DNA of 64,000 nt from Pseudomonas graminis (GCF_002093745.1 NZ_MTSB01000003.1:345434-409433), one strand, 5' to 3'. Numbered from the stretch's first letter, positions 17,842-28,505 are shown. The notes: generated by a model not told the origin, from the letters alone. Numbers and translations: made by a program.

Positions 17842-19479
17842 ATGTTTAAGAAAGTGAATACGGCCCTTTTGGGTATGGCCATTTCCATGGGCATCATGCC
17901 CGTGCATGCAGCTGAAACCAAAAAAGTCGACGTACTGCTCGTCGGCGGCGGCATCATGAGTGCAACCCTGGCGGTCTGGCTCAACGAGCTGGAGCCAGGC
18001 TGGTCGATGGAAATGGTCGAGCGCCTCGATGGCGTGGCCGAAGAAAGCTCCAACGGCTGGAACAACGCCGGTACCGGTCACTCGGCGCTGGCCGAGCTGA
18101 ACTACACCCCGGAAGACAAGAACGGCAACGTTGATATTTCGAAAGCTATCGAGATCAACGAAGCGTTCCAGATTTCGCGTCAATTCTGGTCCTGGCAGGT
18201 CAAGACAGGCGTTCTGAAAACCCCGCGCTCGTTCATCAACTCCACGCCGCACATGAGCTTTGTGTGGGGCGACAACAACATCCAGTTCCTGCGCAAGCGT
18301 TACGCAGCATTGCAAGCCAGCCCATTGTTCAGCGGCATGCAGTACTCCGAAGACCACGAGCAGATCAAGAAGTGGGTTCCGCTGATGATGGAAGGTCGTG
18401 ACCCGGCGCAGAAGCTGGCCGTGACCTGGAGCCCGATCGGCACCGACGTCAACTTCGGCGAGATCACGCGTCAGTTCGTCGGCAACCTGAAAGCCAAGTC
18501 CAACTTCAACCTGCAGTTGTCGAGCGAAGTCGAAGACATCACTCACAACGATGACGGCACCTGGCGCGTCAAGTACAAGAACCTGAAAGACGGTTCCGTC
18601 ACCGAAACCGACACCAAGTTCCTGTTCATCGGTGCTGGCGGTGCGGCGCTGCATCTGCTGCAAGAGTCGGGCATTCCTGAAGCCAAGGAATACGGCGGCT
18701 TCCCGGTTGGCGGTTCGTGGCTCGTCACCGAGAACCAGGACCTGGCCATGCAGCACATGGGCAAGGCCTACGGCATCGCTTCCACCGGTGCTCCACCCAT
18801 GTCGGTTCCGCATCTGGACACCCGTGTGCTGGATGGCAAGCGCGTGATCCTGTTTGGCCCGTTCGCGACCTTCTCGACGAAGTTCCTGAAAAACGGTTCG
18901 TACTTCGACCTGCTGACCAGCACCACCACGCACAACGTGTGGCCAATGACCCGCGTGGGCATCGAACAGTACCCGCTGATCGAATACCTCGCCGGCCAGG
19001 TGATGATGTCTGACGATGACCGCTTCGCGGCGCTGAAAGAATACTTCCCGAACGCCAAGAAAGAAGACTGGCGCCTGATGCAAGCCGGTCAGCGCGTACA
19101 GATCATCAAGCGTGACGAAGAGAAAGGCGGCGTTCTGAAGCTGGGTACCGAAATCGTTGCGTCCAAGGACGGCTCCATTGCCGGTCTGCTGGGCGCTTCG
19201 CCAGGTGCTTCGACTGCAGCGCCAATCATGCTCGGCGTGCTTGAGAAGGTCTTCAAGGACAAGGTGGCGACCCCGGCCTGGCAGGAAAAACTGCGCCAGA
19301 TCGTGCCTAGCTACGGCACCAAGCTGAACAACAACCCGGAGCGCGTTGCCGAGGAATGGGCTTACACCTCCGAAGTCCTGCAACTGACTCCACCACCGCC
19401 GGTCAACAAGGCAGGCACGGCTCCAACGCCTGCTGCCCAGCCAGCGAAAAGCAATCCAGCCAGTGACATGGCGCTTTAA
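17842..19479 (+). CDS. mqo: Malate:quinone oxidoreductase
   Basis: About 545 residues. A short N-terminal hydrophobic segment ([12 protein letters not shown]) ending in V-H-A-A is followed by the FAD-binding [13 protein letters not shown], then [16 protein letters not shown], the Mqo signature. The enzyme oxidises malate to oxaloacetate and passes electrons to the membrane quinone pool. The ATG at 17842 gives the best signal-like N-terminus; an ATG at 17830 is equally possible. The Ala/Pro-rich C-terminal tail is typical of Pseudomonas copies with a signal peptide. A strong terminator follows. Confidence 0.92.
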   Translation: MFKKVNTALLGMAISMGIMPVHAAETKKVDVLLVGGGIMSATLAVWLNELEPGWSMEMVERLDGVAEESSNGWNNAGTGHSALAELNYTPEDKNGNVDISKAIEINEAFQISRQFWSWQVKTGVLKTPRSFINSTPHMSFVWGDNNIQFLRKRYAALQASPLFSGMQYSEDHEQIKKWVPLMMEGRDPAQKLAVTWSPIGTDVNFGEITRQFVGNLKAKSNFNLQLSSEVEDITHNDDGTWRVKYKNLKDGSVTETDTKFLFIGAGGAALHLLQESGIPEAKEYGGFPVGGSWLVTENQDLAMQHMGKAYGIASTGAPPMSVPHLDTRVLDGKRVILFGPFATFSTKFLKNGSYFDLLTSTTTHNVWPMTRVGIEQYPLIEYLAGQVMMSDDDRFAALKEYFPNAKKEDWRLMQAGQRVQIIKRDEEKGGVLKLGTEIVASKDGSIAGLLGASPGASTAAPIMLGVLEKVFKDKVATPAWQEKLRQIVPSYGTKLNNNPERVAEEWAYTSEVLQLTPPPPVNKAGTAPTPAAQPAKSNPASDMAL

Positions 19480-19498
19480 GGCCTTCACCGCTTGAAGC

Positions 19499-19535
19499 AA
19501 AGCCCCGCCAGACCACGTCTGGCGGGGCTTTTTTG
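19499..19535 (+). terminator. Rho-independent terminator of mqo
   Basis: AAGCCCCGCCAGAC, a short loop, then GTCTGGCGGGGCTT runs into a T-stretch 20 bases after the mqo stop codon. It is a textbook intrinsic terminator. Confidence 0.95.
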
Positions 19536-19840
19536 TAACGGTCGAATACGTCCGAAAACTTCAGTTAAAGCCACGCATCCTTGCGGCACCTGTTATGGTG
19601 GCCGCACTTCCTCCCATCTCTGGCTTGCATGAGCAGAGCGCATCATCCAGGTCTCCACGCCGCACCTTCGCGGCAACCTCGCATCTTCTTGCGCTGTCAA
19701 TCTGGGCCGCTAGCCGCCCGAAGCACTGCTGTGGCTGACGAAAACCCGTCCGAAATCCTTGTGCTGCATGACAAATGCATCTTGAGGCGCGCGCAGCAGC
19801 TGGCTGTTTCCGGTTGAACTATCAGATGGAGTTGAGGCAA
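19536..19840. other. Leader region of the bacteriophytochrome gene
   Basis: No gene, repeat or clear operator recognised. GAGG at 19833-19836 is the ribosome-binding site for the downstream ATG at 19841. Confidence 0.4.
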
Positions 19841-22837
19841 ATGATCGAGCACACACTGGACGCGAGCACCGATGCCGCGCTTGAAGCGGCGCTTGCCGAA
19901 TGCGCGCGTGAGCCGATCCGGGTTCCCGGTGCGATCCAGCCTCATGGGGTATTGCTCAGCGTGACAGGTGTGCCTCTGCGCATCGAACAGGTCAGCGCCA
20001 ATTGCGCAAAGGAACTGGGCCTGAGCAGCGCCGAGCTGTTGGGCGAGCCGCTTTCATTGCTGTTATCGTCCGACCATTTGATGCTTGTCGATCAGGCGTA
20101 TGACCAACTCACCGGCACAAACAGTGATCCCATAAGGCTGACAGTGGGCGTTGCCGAGTACAGTGCTTCACTGCATCGGGCCGGTGACGTACTGATTATC
20201 GAGCTGGAACCCTTTGTGGAAGCTGCGCGGGAACAATCCAGAATCATCACCCGCGTACTGCGCAACCTCCAGGCCGCCACCACACTGGAAACGCTGTTCG
20301 ATATCGGTGTTCACGAGATTCAGGCGCTGACCGGTTACGACCGGGTCATGATCTACCGGTTCGAGCCAGAAGGTCATGGCAAGGTTGTTGCGCAGGCATT
20401 GACCGGTCCCCTGCCCAGTTACAGCGGCTTGAATTTCCCTGGCTCGGACATTCCTGCTCAGGCGCGAGAACTTTACCGCTTGAACTGGATCCGGGTCATT
20501 CCGGACGCCGCCTACGCTCCGGTGCCCTTGGTACCGATGTTGCGCCCCGCCACCGGACAACCGCTCGACCTTGGCTTCTCGACACTGCGAAGCGTGTCCC
20601 CGGTGCATTGTGAATACCTCAAGAACATGGGCGTACGCTCATCGATGAGCATCTCGCTGTTGGTGGGGGGTGAATTGTGGGGCCTTATCACCTGCAGTCA
20701 TCCCGAACCGCTGTTGGTGTCCCGAGAGCTGCGCGACGCCTGTGCGATGATCGGTCAGCTGTTGTCGGTGAAAATTTCTGCCATCGTCGCCACTCAGATC
20801 CAGCGTGAGCGGGAAGAGAAAGTCGTCCTGCTGCGGCAGCTTGCGGAGGTCATGAGCAGGGCCGATCACGACATTCTGGACGGCCTGTCGAGCAGGCCGG
20901 AGCTGCTTCAGTCGCTGACACTGGCGGATGGTGCTGCCGTACTGATCGACGAACGCGTTCACCTGTTCGGCAATTGCCCGACGACCGACGAGGTGCGCGC
21001 TCTGTACCTCTGGATAAGAGACAAAGGACTGACCAGCCTGAGGTCCACAGAGCAGGCCAAAGGCTTGCAGGGGCTGGGCGTTTTTCACACAAACTCCCTG
21101 CAGAAGGTCAACCCCGACAGCGCGGCCTATCGAGCGGTGGCGAGTGGTGTCATCGCATTCACCCTGCCCAAACCGGTCGACAATGCCGTCATGTGGTTTC
21201 GCGCTCAACTCACCTCGACCATGAACTGGAGCGGCGACCCGGCCCATCATGTCAGCGTCAGCCCGGCAGACTCTGCCAGCCATCGCCTGCGCCCGAGGCA
21301 GTCCTTCGACGTATGGACCCAAGAGACCACCGGCATCGCCAGGCCGTGGTCACAGGGGGATCTGTACGGCGCTGAAGATCTTCGCCGCTCTGCTCTGGAA
21401 ATAGATCTTGAGCGCCAGGTCCAGCGCGAGCAGGAAGCGGTCCGCTTGCGTGACGAACTGGTCGCCGTGGTTTCCCATGACCTGCGCAACCCGATGTCCA
21501 TCATCATCATGCAGTGCGGCATGATGCAGCGGTGGGTCGTCGGCGACACGCACTTTGAAAACCGCCACATCCGCCGTGCGCTGGGCACCATCGAAAAAGC
21601 GACAACCCGCATGAACAGCCTGCTGGAAGATCTGCTGGACACCGCGCAGATCGAGGCCGGGCGTTACCAGTTGTCACGCCTTGCGCTGAGTGTCACCAGC
21701 TTGCTTGAAGAGGCCTGCAGCCTGCTGGTGATGCTGACGACGGAGAAGAATATCGAGCTCAATTGCACCTCGGCACAGGGTCTGGTGATCGATGCGGACC
21801 CGGAGCGGATCTTTCAGGTGCTGTCCAACCTGGTGGGTAACGCCATTAAATTCACCCCCAAAGGCGGTCGCATCAATATTGATGCAGTCGCCGATGGCGA
21901 CGACGTCCTGTTCAAGGTCAGCGATGACGGGATCGGCATTCCGACGGAACACCTGCCCTATATTTTTCAGCGTTACTGGTCCGTCAAAGAAGGCAACCCG
22001 CGTGGCAACGGTCTGGGGCTCTATATCTGCCAGGGCATCGTCACCGCACATGGCGGGCGTTTATGGGCAGAAAGCTCGACCGACTCGGGCAGCGTATTCT
22101 CCTTCACCCTGCCCATGCATCAGGGACAGGACACAGTGGGCGAAACGACCTTTCTGAAACAGAGCGGCACCACTCACCGGCTGGCGCAGTCGATCTCCAG
22201 CAAGCTGGAACGTCAGCAACTGGAAGATCGGCTGACCCGGGCCGGCTTGTTGAACGAGCTGAACCATCGGGTCAAAAACACCCTGGCAACGGTTCAGGCT
22301 ATCGCGTCCCTTACGGTCAATAGCTCTGCCTCGCTGGACTCGTTTCGCAAAAGCTTCGATGCGCGGCTGCTTGCACTGAGCCAGGCGCACGATGCGCTGG
22401 CACGCGCAGAATGGATTTCAACCGAGCTGGTCGATCTGATCGAGCAGTTGCAGGTGGTAGACGGCGCGCAGCACCGGATCACGTTCAAAGGTGATGCGGT
22501 GACACTGGAGCCGCGAATGTCGCTGACGCTCTCGATGGTGCTGCACGAACTGATGGCCAATGCCGTGCAACACGGCGCGCTTTCTTCACCGGCGGGTCAG
22601 GTGACCGTGATCGCTGCCCTGAATGCCGAGCACACACCACCCGCGTTGAAAATCGACTGGCTGGAAACGGACGGCCCACCGGTCCTGGCCACCACGGTAA
22701 AAGGCTTCGGCTTGCGCTTGATACGCCGCAGTATCGAGCGAGAACTCAAAGGCAAGGTCGACGTTCAGTTCGCCAGCACAGGCATTCGCTGGTCAATACA
22801 GATCCCGTGGCCAGAAAAACCGGAGGACGCGGAATGA
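19841..22837 (+). CDS. Bacteriophytochrome histidine kinase with two tandem kinase modules
   Basis: A 998-residue photoreceptor. Cys21, just before R-E-P-I-R-V-P-G-A-I-Q-P-H-G, is the expected biliverdin attachment site. PAS (about 25-125), GAF (about 145-310, with P-G-S-D-I-P and V-H-C-E-Y-L) and PHY (about 320-510, tongue W-F-R-A-Q-L) domains follow. A classical HisKA module has S-H-D-L-R-N-P with His546, then N-A-I-K-F and D-G-I-G-I-P ATP-binding boxes. A second module of HWE/HisKA_2 type has N-H-R-V-K-N-T with His809, H-E-L-M-A-N-A-V-Q-H-G and G-F-G-L-R-L. Two complete kinase cores in one phytochrome are unusual. GAGG precedes the ATG. The stop overlaps the response-regulator start. Confidence 0.92.
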   Translation: MIEHTLDASTDAALEAALAECAREPIRVPGAIQPHGVLLSVTGVPLRIEQVSANCAKELGLSSAELLGEPLSLLLSSDHLMLVDQAYDQLTGTNSDPIRLTVGVAEYSASLHRAGDVLIIELEPFVEAAREQSRIITRVLRNLQAATTLETLFDIGVHEIQALTGYDRVMIYRFEPEGHGKVVAQALTGPLPSYSGLNFPGSDIPAQARELYRLNWIRVIPDAAYAPVPLVPMLRPATGQPLDLGFSTLRSVSPVHCEYLKNMGVRSSMSISLLVGGELWGLITCSHPEPLLVSRELRDACAMIGQLLSVKISAIVATQIQREREEKVVLLRQLAEVMSRADHDILDGLSSRPELLQSLTLADGAAVLIDERVHLFGNCPTTDEVRALYLWIRDKGLTSLRSTEQAKGLQGLGVFHTNSLQKVNPDSAAYRAVASGVIAFTLPKPVDNAVMWFRAQLTSTMNWSGDPAHHVSVSPADSASHRLRPRQSFDVWTQETTGIARPWSQGDLYGAEDLRRSALEIDLERQVQREQEAVRLRDELVAVVSHDLRNPMSIIIMQCGMMQRWVVGDTHFENRHIRRALGTIEKATTRMNSLLEDLLDTAQIEAGRYQLSRLALSVTSLLEEACSLLVMLTTEKNIELNCTSAQGLVIDADPERIFQVLSNLVGNAIKFTPKGGRINIDAVADGDDVLFKVSDDGIGIPTEHLPYIFQRYWSVKEGNPRGNGLGLYICQGIVTAHGGRLWAESSTDSGSVFSFTLPMHQGQDTVGETTFLKQSGTTHRLAQSISSKLERQQLEDRLTRAGLLNELNHRVKNTLATVQAIASLTVNSSASLDSFRKSFDARLLALSQAHDALARAEWISTELVDLIEQLQVVDGAQHRITFKGDAVTLEPRMSLTLSMVLHELMANAVQHGALSSPAGQVTVIAALNAEHTPPALKIDWLETDGPPVLATTVKGFGLRLIRRSIERELKGKVDVQFASTGIRWSIQIPWPEKPEDAE

Positions 22838-23211
22838 GTGTCAGAACAGACGAAGAAATCTCGCTCCCCAAGGTGTTTCTGGTGGAAGACGAAACCATGC
22901 TCGCGATGCTCATGGAAATGATGCTTGAAGACCTCGGGTTTGCTACCGCCTACCATGCCAGTACGCTGGGCGAAGGCATCGAATATGCCCGTAACGGTGA
23001 CTACGACCTGGCGATACTGGATATCAACATCATCGGCGGGAACTCGTTCCCGATAGCCGCGGAGATTGCGCATCGCGGCATACCCTTCATGTTTTGCTCC
23101 GGGTATGGACGACTGGGCATTCCAGAGGCCTGGGTCGACCAGCGCTGCGTCGCCAAACCGTTCAGTGCAAGACAGCTGGACGACGCACTGGCCGAGTTGC
23201 TTCAAGCATGA
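22834..23211 (+). CDS. Single-domain response regulator (CheY-like), partner of the bacteriophytochrome
   Basis: A 125-residue receiver domain with no output domain. Acidic pair E18-D19, phospho-acceptor D63 (I-L-D-I-N), S89 and K108 (A-K-P-F) are all in place. The ATGA overlap with the phytochrome gene makes it the likely phosphate acceptor of one or both kinase modules. As a stand-alone receiver, it may signal by protein contact or act as a phosphate sink. Confidence 0.9.
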   Translation: MSVRTDEEISLPKVFLVEDETMLAMLMEMMLEDLGFATAYHASTLGEGIEYARNGDYDLAILDINIIGGNSFPIAAEIAHRGIPFMFCSGYGRLGIPEAWVDQRCVAKPFSARQLDDALAELLQA

Positions 23212-23278
23212 TGCGTCAAGGGCCGAAAAAACGCTGACATCCCGGTGAACCGCCTGCCCGATCAAAACATGAAGCTTA

Positions 23279-24139
23279 TCAGGGAGCGCCGAACAACATG
23301 GTCCAGTACACGCCGTAATCGGTGTCTGCCCCTGTCGCATAGGCTGCGCCGACTTCAGTGAACATCGGGTTCATCAGATTGGCGCAATGCCCAGGGCTGG
23401 CCAGCCAGCTGGCCATCGCCTTGCTGGCGGTAGTCTGCCCCGCTGCGATGTTTTCCCCTATCTGCCGTCCGTTGTAGCCTGCTGCCCGCGCGCGATCCGC
23501 TGGCGAATCGTTATCGAAGCCGCGATGGGTGAAGTAGTTTTCACTGGCCATCGACTGACTGTGCCCTTGCGCCGCCCTTTCCAGTGTCGTGTTCCAGCTC
23601 AATGGGCGCGCCGAAGGGAACGCCCGCTTGCCGCACAGGCGTGGCTTTGCTCGCGCAGCATTAACCTGTGCCAGCAACGCTTTGCCAGCCGTCCGGGCAT
23701 CTTCCAGCGGGCTGTCGACCCTCGGTTTTGCCAGCACGACACGCCATTGGCTGCGCTCTTGCGTCACGCCGATATCGGCGTACTGCGGGTCAAGCAGCGC
23801 GCTGCAATAACGGCTCTTGAGCATGGCGAACGCTTCATCAGCGGTTGACGCACCGGCCAGCCGAATGCTCCGGACCGTCACCGCCTGATAACCGGAGGCC
23901 TTGAGCGCATCACGCGAGCTGCCGGAAAAATCGATGGGCAGCGCCAGCACTGAATTGAGCGTCAGCGCTCTGGAAGCGTCGGGCGTGCGTGCGTCGCAGC
24001 GCTCGGGTTGGCCACGATAATCATTGATGGCCTGCAGCAGTCGCCGTTCATCACCGGCATGGGCGTGAGTGGTGAACAACGGCAGCAGCGACAGGAGGCA
24101 GGACAAGCCTCGCCTGACAAGACCGAGGGATTGGGGCAT
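23279..24139 (-). CDS. CAP/SCP domain secreted protein
   Basis: A 286-residue exported protein. A signal peptide covers about residues 1-27 (L-L-S-L-L-P-L-F-T-T-H-A-H-A). The C-terminal half is a CAP (SCP/PR-1-like) domain with A-A-Q-G-H-S-Q-S-M-A, F-T-H-R-G-F, G-E-N-I-A-A-G and S-P-G-H-C-A-N-L-M-N-P, the conserved histidine and glutamate positions. Bacterial CAP proteins act outside the membrane but their role is mostly unknown. The first ATG was taken; a TTG 14 codons earlier has no better start context. Confidence 0.85.
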   Translation of the reverse strand: MPQSLGLVRRGLSCLLSLLPLFTTHAHAGDERRLLQAINDYRGQPERCDARTPDASRALTLNSVLALPIDFSGSSRDALKASGYQAVTVRSIRLAGASTADEAFAMLKSRYCSALLDPQYADIGVTQERSQWRVVLAKPRVDSPLEDARTAGKALLAQVNAARAKPRLCGKRAFPSARPLSWNTTLERAAQGHSQSMASENYFTHRGFDNDSPADRARAAGYNGRQIGENIAAGQTTASKAMASWLASPGHCANLMNPMFTEVGAAYATGADTDYGVYWTMLFGAP

Positions 24140-24343
24140 GAGGCAAGAGCTCTGAGCAAGAAATGGAAAGCCCTGAATCAAAAGGCCGAAATAGGACCTT
24201 GAAACAGGGCCGAGGTTCCTGCTTGCCAGACCCCGTACCGGCTCATCGAGAGAGCGTCAGCGCGCGCCGCGAAAGATAGAACCAACCCTCCCGGCCGTCC
24301 TCTGAACTTCATACCCGACCTCTTTTGAAAAGGATCTTTCAGC

Positions 24344-25687
24344 ATGATCACCTCAGACAGTTCCGCGTCGGAACCATCGTCGCCAGCCACCGCTTCCTTA
24401 CGCCGGGCAATTACCGCGCCCATGCTGATGCTGTTCATTCTGGGTGATGTATTGGGCGCCGGCGTTTACGCGCTGGCCGGAACAATAGCCGGTCGCGTCG
24501 GTGGCGCGATCTGGGCTCCACTGCTGATCGCGCTGTGCTTTGCGCTATTGACCGCGGCATCCTACGCCGAACTGGTGACCAAATACCCACGTGCCGGTGG
24601 CGCTGCGGTGTATGCCGAAAAAGCGTTCGGCAAACCGCTGCTGTCATTTCTGGTCGGTTTCTCGATGGTCGCGGCGGGCGTGACCAGCGCAGCGGGGCTA
24701 GCCGTTGCCTTTGCCGGCGACTACCTGCAGGCACTGGTCGACTGGCCTGCGCAGTGGGTGTGCGTGGGCTTTCTGGTGATCGTCGGCCTGCTCAACGCAC
24801 GGGGCATCAAGGAATCGCTGTCCGCCAACCTGCTGATGACCGTCATCGAGCTGAGCGGCCTGCTGATAGTCATAGCAGCGGCGGTCTGGTTCGTCAGCCA
24901 GGGCCACGGAGAACCACAGCGGGTTTTCGAGCTGGATACGGCTTCGCCGGCCACCGCCATTTTGGGTGCATCGCTGCTGGCGTTCTACTCGTTCGTGGGT
25001 TTTGAGACGTCTGCCAACCTGGCAGAAGAGATCAAGGATGTGCGACGGGTGTACCCCCGAGCGCTGTTTGGTGCCCTGCTGATCGCGGGTGCGGTGTACA
25101 TGCTGGTCGGCGTCGGCGCGGCAATGGTGCTGCCGGTCGACCAATTGAAGGATTCACAAGCGCCCCTGCTGGATGTGGTCAGCGCCTCCGGCCTGGGCAT
25201 ACCCGCACCTTGGTTTGCGGTCATTGCGCTGATCGCCGTGGCCAACGGTGCATTGCTGACCATGATCATGGCGAGCAGGCTGACTTACGGCATGGCGCGC
25301 GAAGGTCTGCTGCCCGCGGCTCTGGGCGCGGTGCTGCCACAGCGTCGCACGCCAGGCATCGCCATTCTCGGCACCACGCTGGTGGCCATCGCGCTGTCTT
25401 TTACCAGCACCCTGACCGTTCTCGCAGAAACCGTGGTGCTGTTACTGCTCTTTGTGTTTCTCAGCGTCAATGTCGCCGTGCTGGTGCTCAAGCGGGACAA
25501 GGTCGAGGCCGGACACTTTCAGGTTCACTGGGCCATTCCCGTGCTCGGGATTCTTTCGTGCCTGCTGCTGCTAACTCAGCAAGGCCCGGAAACCTGGCTG
25601 CGCGCAGGCATCATGCTGGTGGTCGGAGCGCTGCTTTATGGCCTGACCCGGCTGGGCAGCCTGGCCCAGGCTTCACACACGCGCTGA
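24344..25687 (+). CDS. APC family amino acid permease
   Basis: A 447-residue transporter with about 12 predicted helices. The first has L-G-D-V-L-G-A-G-V-Y-A-L-A-G, the substrate-binding unwound helix of the APC superfamily; helix 6 has the F-Y-S-F-V-G-F-E-T-S motif. It imports or exchanges an amino acid or polyamine; the specific substrate cannot be read. A well-placed AAAAGGA lies before the ATG. No obvious operon partner. Confidence 0.87.
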   Translation: MITSDSSASEPSSPATASLRRAITAPMLMLFILGDVLGAGVYALAGTIAGRVGGAIWAPLLIALCFALLTAASYAELVTKYPRAGGAAVYAEKAFGKPLLSFLVGFSMVAAGVTSAAGLAVAFAGDYLQALVDWPAQWVCVGFLVIVGLLNARGIKESLSANLLMTVIELSGLLIVIAAAVWFVSQGHGEPQRVFELDTASPATAILGASLLAFYSFVGFETSANLAEEIKDVRRVYPRALFGALLIAGAVYMLVGVGAAMVLPVDQLKDSQAPLLDVVSASGLGIPAPWFAVIALIAVANGALLTMIMASRLTYGMAREGLLPAALGAVLPQRRTPGIAILGTTLVAIALSFTSTLTVLAETVVLLLLFVFLSVNVAVLVLKRDKVEAGHFQVHWAIPVLGILSCLLLLTQQGPETWLRAGIMLVVGALLYGLTRLGSLAQASHTR

Positions 25688-25704
25688 ACCTGGCGCTGCA
25701 AACC

Positions 25705-25840
25705 TCACCGCTTGCCGGTACTTTGCCGAATCGCGGCAAGCGCCAGATCCAGCCCGTCGATGATGAGCTTCAGGCCGAACCTGAACTCATCTTCAACCGG
25801 GACACTTCGACCGGGACACCGGGCAAGTGACGAACGCCTC
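25705..25840 (-). pseudogene. Remnant of a TetR family regulator (C-terminus only)
   Basis: Read on the minus strand, the last 30 codons give V-P-V-E-D-E-F-R-F-G-L-K-L-I-I-D-G-L-D-L and a short tail to a TGA at 25705. D-E-F-x-F-G-L-x-L-I-x-D-G-L is a common C-terminal end of TetR_C regulators. Nothing upstream resembles the rest of such a protein; the araH gene end begins 45 bases away. It is read as a leftover after deletion. Confidence 0.6.
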
Positions 25841-25884
25841 TCTTGCAGACCTGGCAGCCAACGGCCGTTCGAGCGATAACAGGC

Positions 25885-26850
25885 TTAACGACGCTTCATC
25901 CGGTCGATGATCACCGCGAGCAGCAGAATCGTGCCGCGAATAACGTACTGATAGAAGGTGTCGATGTTTTTCAGGTTCATCGCGTTCTCGATGATTGCCA
26001 GGATCAGCACCCCGGCGATCACATGACGGATCATGCCGATACCGCCGCTCAGCGACACCCCGCCCAAGACACAGGCCGAGATCACGGTCAGTTCGAAGCC
26101 CTGGCCAATCATCGGCTGGCCGGACGTCATGCGTGAAGCCAGCACCACACCTGCCAGCGCACCAATAAGGCCGTGGACGGCGAAGATGATGATCTTGGTT
26201 CGGTCGACATGCACGCCCGCCAGCAGTGCAGCTTCCTGGTTACCACCGATGGCCATGGTGTTGCGCCCGTAGGTGGTGTAATTGAGCAACCAGCCAAAGA
26301 AGATGAAGCAGCCGATGGTGATCAGAATCGGCACCGGCACGCCATACACCTGACCATTGCCGAAGATGAAGAAGTCCTCGTTGGACACACCGACGGCCTT
26401 GCCGTTGGAGAAGATGTACGCCAGGCCGCGCACAATCTGCATGGTTGCCAGCGTCGCAATCAGCGCATTGATGCGCAATTTGGCAATCACGATGCCGTTG
26501 ATAAGGCCGACGACCAGTCCCAGCGCCAGCGCAGCAGATACGCCCAGAAACACGCTGTCGGTGTCGCGGATCACGATACTGGCGATGACCCCGGAACAGG
26601 CCAGCACCGAGCCTATCGACAGGTCGAAATGGCCGGACGCCAGGCAGTACAGCATGGTGCAGGCCGCGATGCCGACGGTTGAAATAGCAAGGCCGAGGCC
26701 GCGCATGTTAAGCGGCGACATGAAGTTGTCGATGAACACGGCGCAGAGCAGGAAGATCCCCAAGGCGGCCAGGAGCATCACCCAGTCATCGGCAAAACGT
26801 CGCAGGTTCATGCCCTGACGGGGAGCCTGCAGGCTGGATTCGGTAGACAT
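25885..26850 (-). CDS. araH: L-arabinose ABC transporter permease AraH
   Basis: A 321-residue permease with about ten membrane helices. It follows E. coli AraH closely through M-R-G-L-G-L-A-I-S, C-L-A-S-G-H-F-D-L-S-I-G, T-L-A-T-M-Q-I-V-R-G-L-A-Y-I and A-S-R-M-T-S-G-Q-P-M. It forms the arabinose channel with the ATPase AraG. The ATG at 26850 with AGAGGT upstream was chosen over one at 26874. Last gene of araFGH. Confidence 0.92.
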   Translation of the reverse strand: MSTESSLQAPRQGMNLRRFADDWVMLLAALGIFLLCAVFIDNFMSPLNMRGLGLAISTVGIAACTMLYCLASGHFDLSIGSVLACSGVIASIVIRDTDSVFLGVSAALALGLVVGLINGIVIAKLRINALIATLATMQIVRGLAYIFSNGKAVGVSNEDFFIFGNGQVYGVPVPILITIGCFIFFGWLLNYTTYGRNTMAIGGNQEAALLAGVHVDRTKIIIFAVHGLIGALAGVVLASRMTSGQPMIGQGFELTVISACVLGGVSLSGGIGMIRHVIAGVLILAIIENAMNLKNIDTFYQYVIRGTILLLAVIIDRMKRR

Positions 26851-26890
26851 ACGTACCTCTTTTTTATTGTTCATGGTCAATGGCCGATTG

Positions 26891-28414
26891 TCAGCCGCGC
26901 GTGCGTGGCAGGGCCAATTGCAGAAGTCGCGACTCGTCAGCCTCGTCGCGGTTGAGTTCACCGGTGATCGCGCCTTCGCTCATCACCAGAATGCGGTCGG
27001 AAATACCCATGACTTCCATCAGATCGCTGGACACCACAATCACCGCAATGCCATCCGCCGCCAGGTTGTGAATGATCTCGTAGATTTCAGACTTGGCCCC
27101 GACGTCGATGCCACGGGTCGGCTCATCCAGCAACAGCACTTTCATCGGCATCGACAGCCAGCGACCCAGAATGGCCTTTTGTTGATTGCCGCCGGACAGG
27201 AACATGATCTGCTGCTCGGGAGACGGCGTCTTGACGTTCATCGACTTGATCTGATTACGGGCGTTATCACGCTCCCAGCGGCCCTGGATCAAGCAGCCAA
27301 GGTTTACGTGCCGTGGCCGAGCGCCGATATTGATGTTCTCGGCGACGCTGGACAGCGGCACAATACCTTCCTTCTTGCGGTCTTCCGGGCACAGCAGGAT
27401 GCCAGCCTCGATGGCATCGCGTGGCGATCTCAGGGTCAACGGCTGACCGTCCAGTTGCAGATTGCCTGCTGTACTGCGCGTCAGTCCGGACAGGATGCGA
27501 AACAGTTCGGTTCGTCCTGCGCCGACCAAGCCGAAAAAGCCCAGTATTTCGCCTTTCTGCACGGCAAAAGTGACCGGCTCCTGCAAGCCGGGACCCATCA
27601 GCCCGGTGACGCGCAGGCTGGGTCCCTTGTGCTCACGGGGGCGGTAATTGTAGATATTCTGGATGTCGCGACCCACCATGCAGGTGACCAGCCGGTCGTT
27701 GTCCAGATCAGCCATCTGCTCGAAGGTTTTGACGAAACGGCCGTCCTTGAACACCGTTACCGCGTCGCAGACCCGGAAGATTTCCTCCATGCGATGGGAA
27801 ACGTAAAGAATCACCCTTCCCTCGTCACGCAGCCGGACGATAATCGCCATCAGACGATCAATCTCGCGCGCCGACAGGCTGCTGGTGGGTTCATCAAAGG
27901 CGATGACGTGAGCATTGCGCGACATGGCCTTGGCGATTTCCACCAGTTGCCGCTGCCCCAGCGACAGATCGCCTAAACGCGTGCGCGGGTCGATTTCGTC
28001 GGCCAGGCCTTTAAGCAACTCACCGGCTCGACGGTACATCGCACCGCGATTGATCAGCCCGAAACGATTGGGCATATGCCCGAGCAGCAGGTTTTCGGCG
28101 ACGGTCATTTCCGGCACCAGATGCAGTTCCTGGTGAATCACCGCCACGCCGGCCGCGATACTGTCGGCAGTGGACTTGAACTGATGAGTCTGATCGCCGA
28201 TCTGCAGGCTGCCACTGTTGGGCTGGTAGGAACCGCCCAGGATTTTCAGCAAGGTGGACTTGCCTGCGCCGTTCTCGCCCATCAGTGCATGGACGCTGCC
28301 GGGACGGGCCTCGAACGTGATGTCCGACAGCGCCTTGACGCCGGGGAATACCTTGCCGATGCCGTTAAAGCGCAAGGCACCGCCTATGGCTTGTTGCTGG
28401 ATAGCCTGTTGCAT
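26891..28414 (-). CDS. araG: L-arabinose ABC transporter ATP-binding protein AraG
   Basis: A 507-residue ATPase with two fused ABC cassettes, as in sugar importers of the AraG/RbsA/MglA type. The first cassette has [16 protein letters not shown] and a normal Walker B (V-I-A-F-D-E-P); the second has the degenerate Walker A (G-L-V-G-A-G-R-T-E) and L-S-G-G-N-Q-Q-K usual for the family. AGGAGGT precedes the ATG at 28414, which is preferred to a GTG three codons earlier. Confidence 0.92.
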   Translation of the reverse strand: MQQAIQQQAIGGALRFNGIGKVFPGVKALSDITFEARPGSVHALMGENGAGKSTLLKILGGSYQPNSGSLQIGDQTHQFKSTADSIAAGVAVIHQELHLVPEMTVAENLLLGHMPNRFGLINRGAMYRRAGELLKGLADEIDPRTRLGDLSLGQRQLVEIAKAMSRNAHVIAFDEPTSSLSAREIDRLMAIIVRLRDEGRVILYVSHRMEEIFRVCDAVTVFKDGRFVKTFEQMADLDNDRLVTCMVGRDIQNIYNYRPREHKGPSLRVTGLMGPGLQEPVTFAVQKGEILGFFGLVGAGRTELFRILSGLTRSTAGNLQLDGQPLTLRSPRDAIEAGILLCPEDRKKEGIVPLSSVAENINIGARPRHVNLGCLIQGRWERDNARNQIKSMNVKTPSPEQQIMFLSGGNQQKAILGRWLSMPMKVLLLDEPTRGIDVGAKSEIYEIIHNLAADGIAVIVVSSDLMEVMGISDRILVMSEGAITGELNRDEADESRLLQLALPRTRG

Positions 28415-28505
28415 GACACCCACCTCCTCGCGCCTGAAAGGGACTTGAAGCCAAGCCCCTTGTTCAGCTCGCTTTTTTCTTATTTTTTGGAGAGACCGCC
28501 CTTGA

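Noticed and set aside
17641..19500. Long open frame (619 codons) antisense to mqo
   Set aside because: It mirrors mqo codon bias, is rich in His/Arg/Gln, has no domain and no start context. It is a shadow of the real gene.
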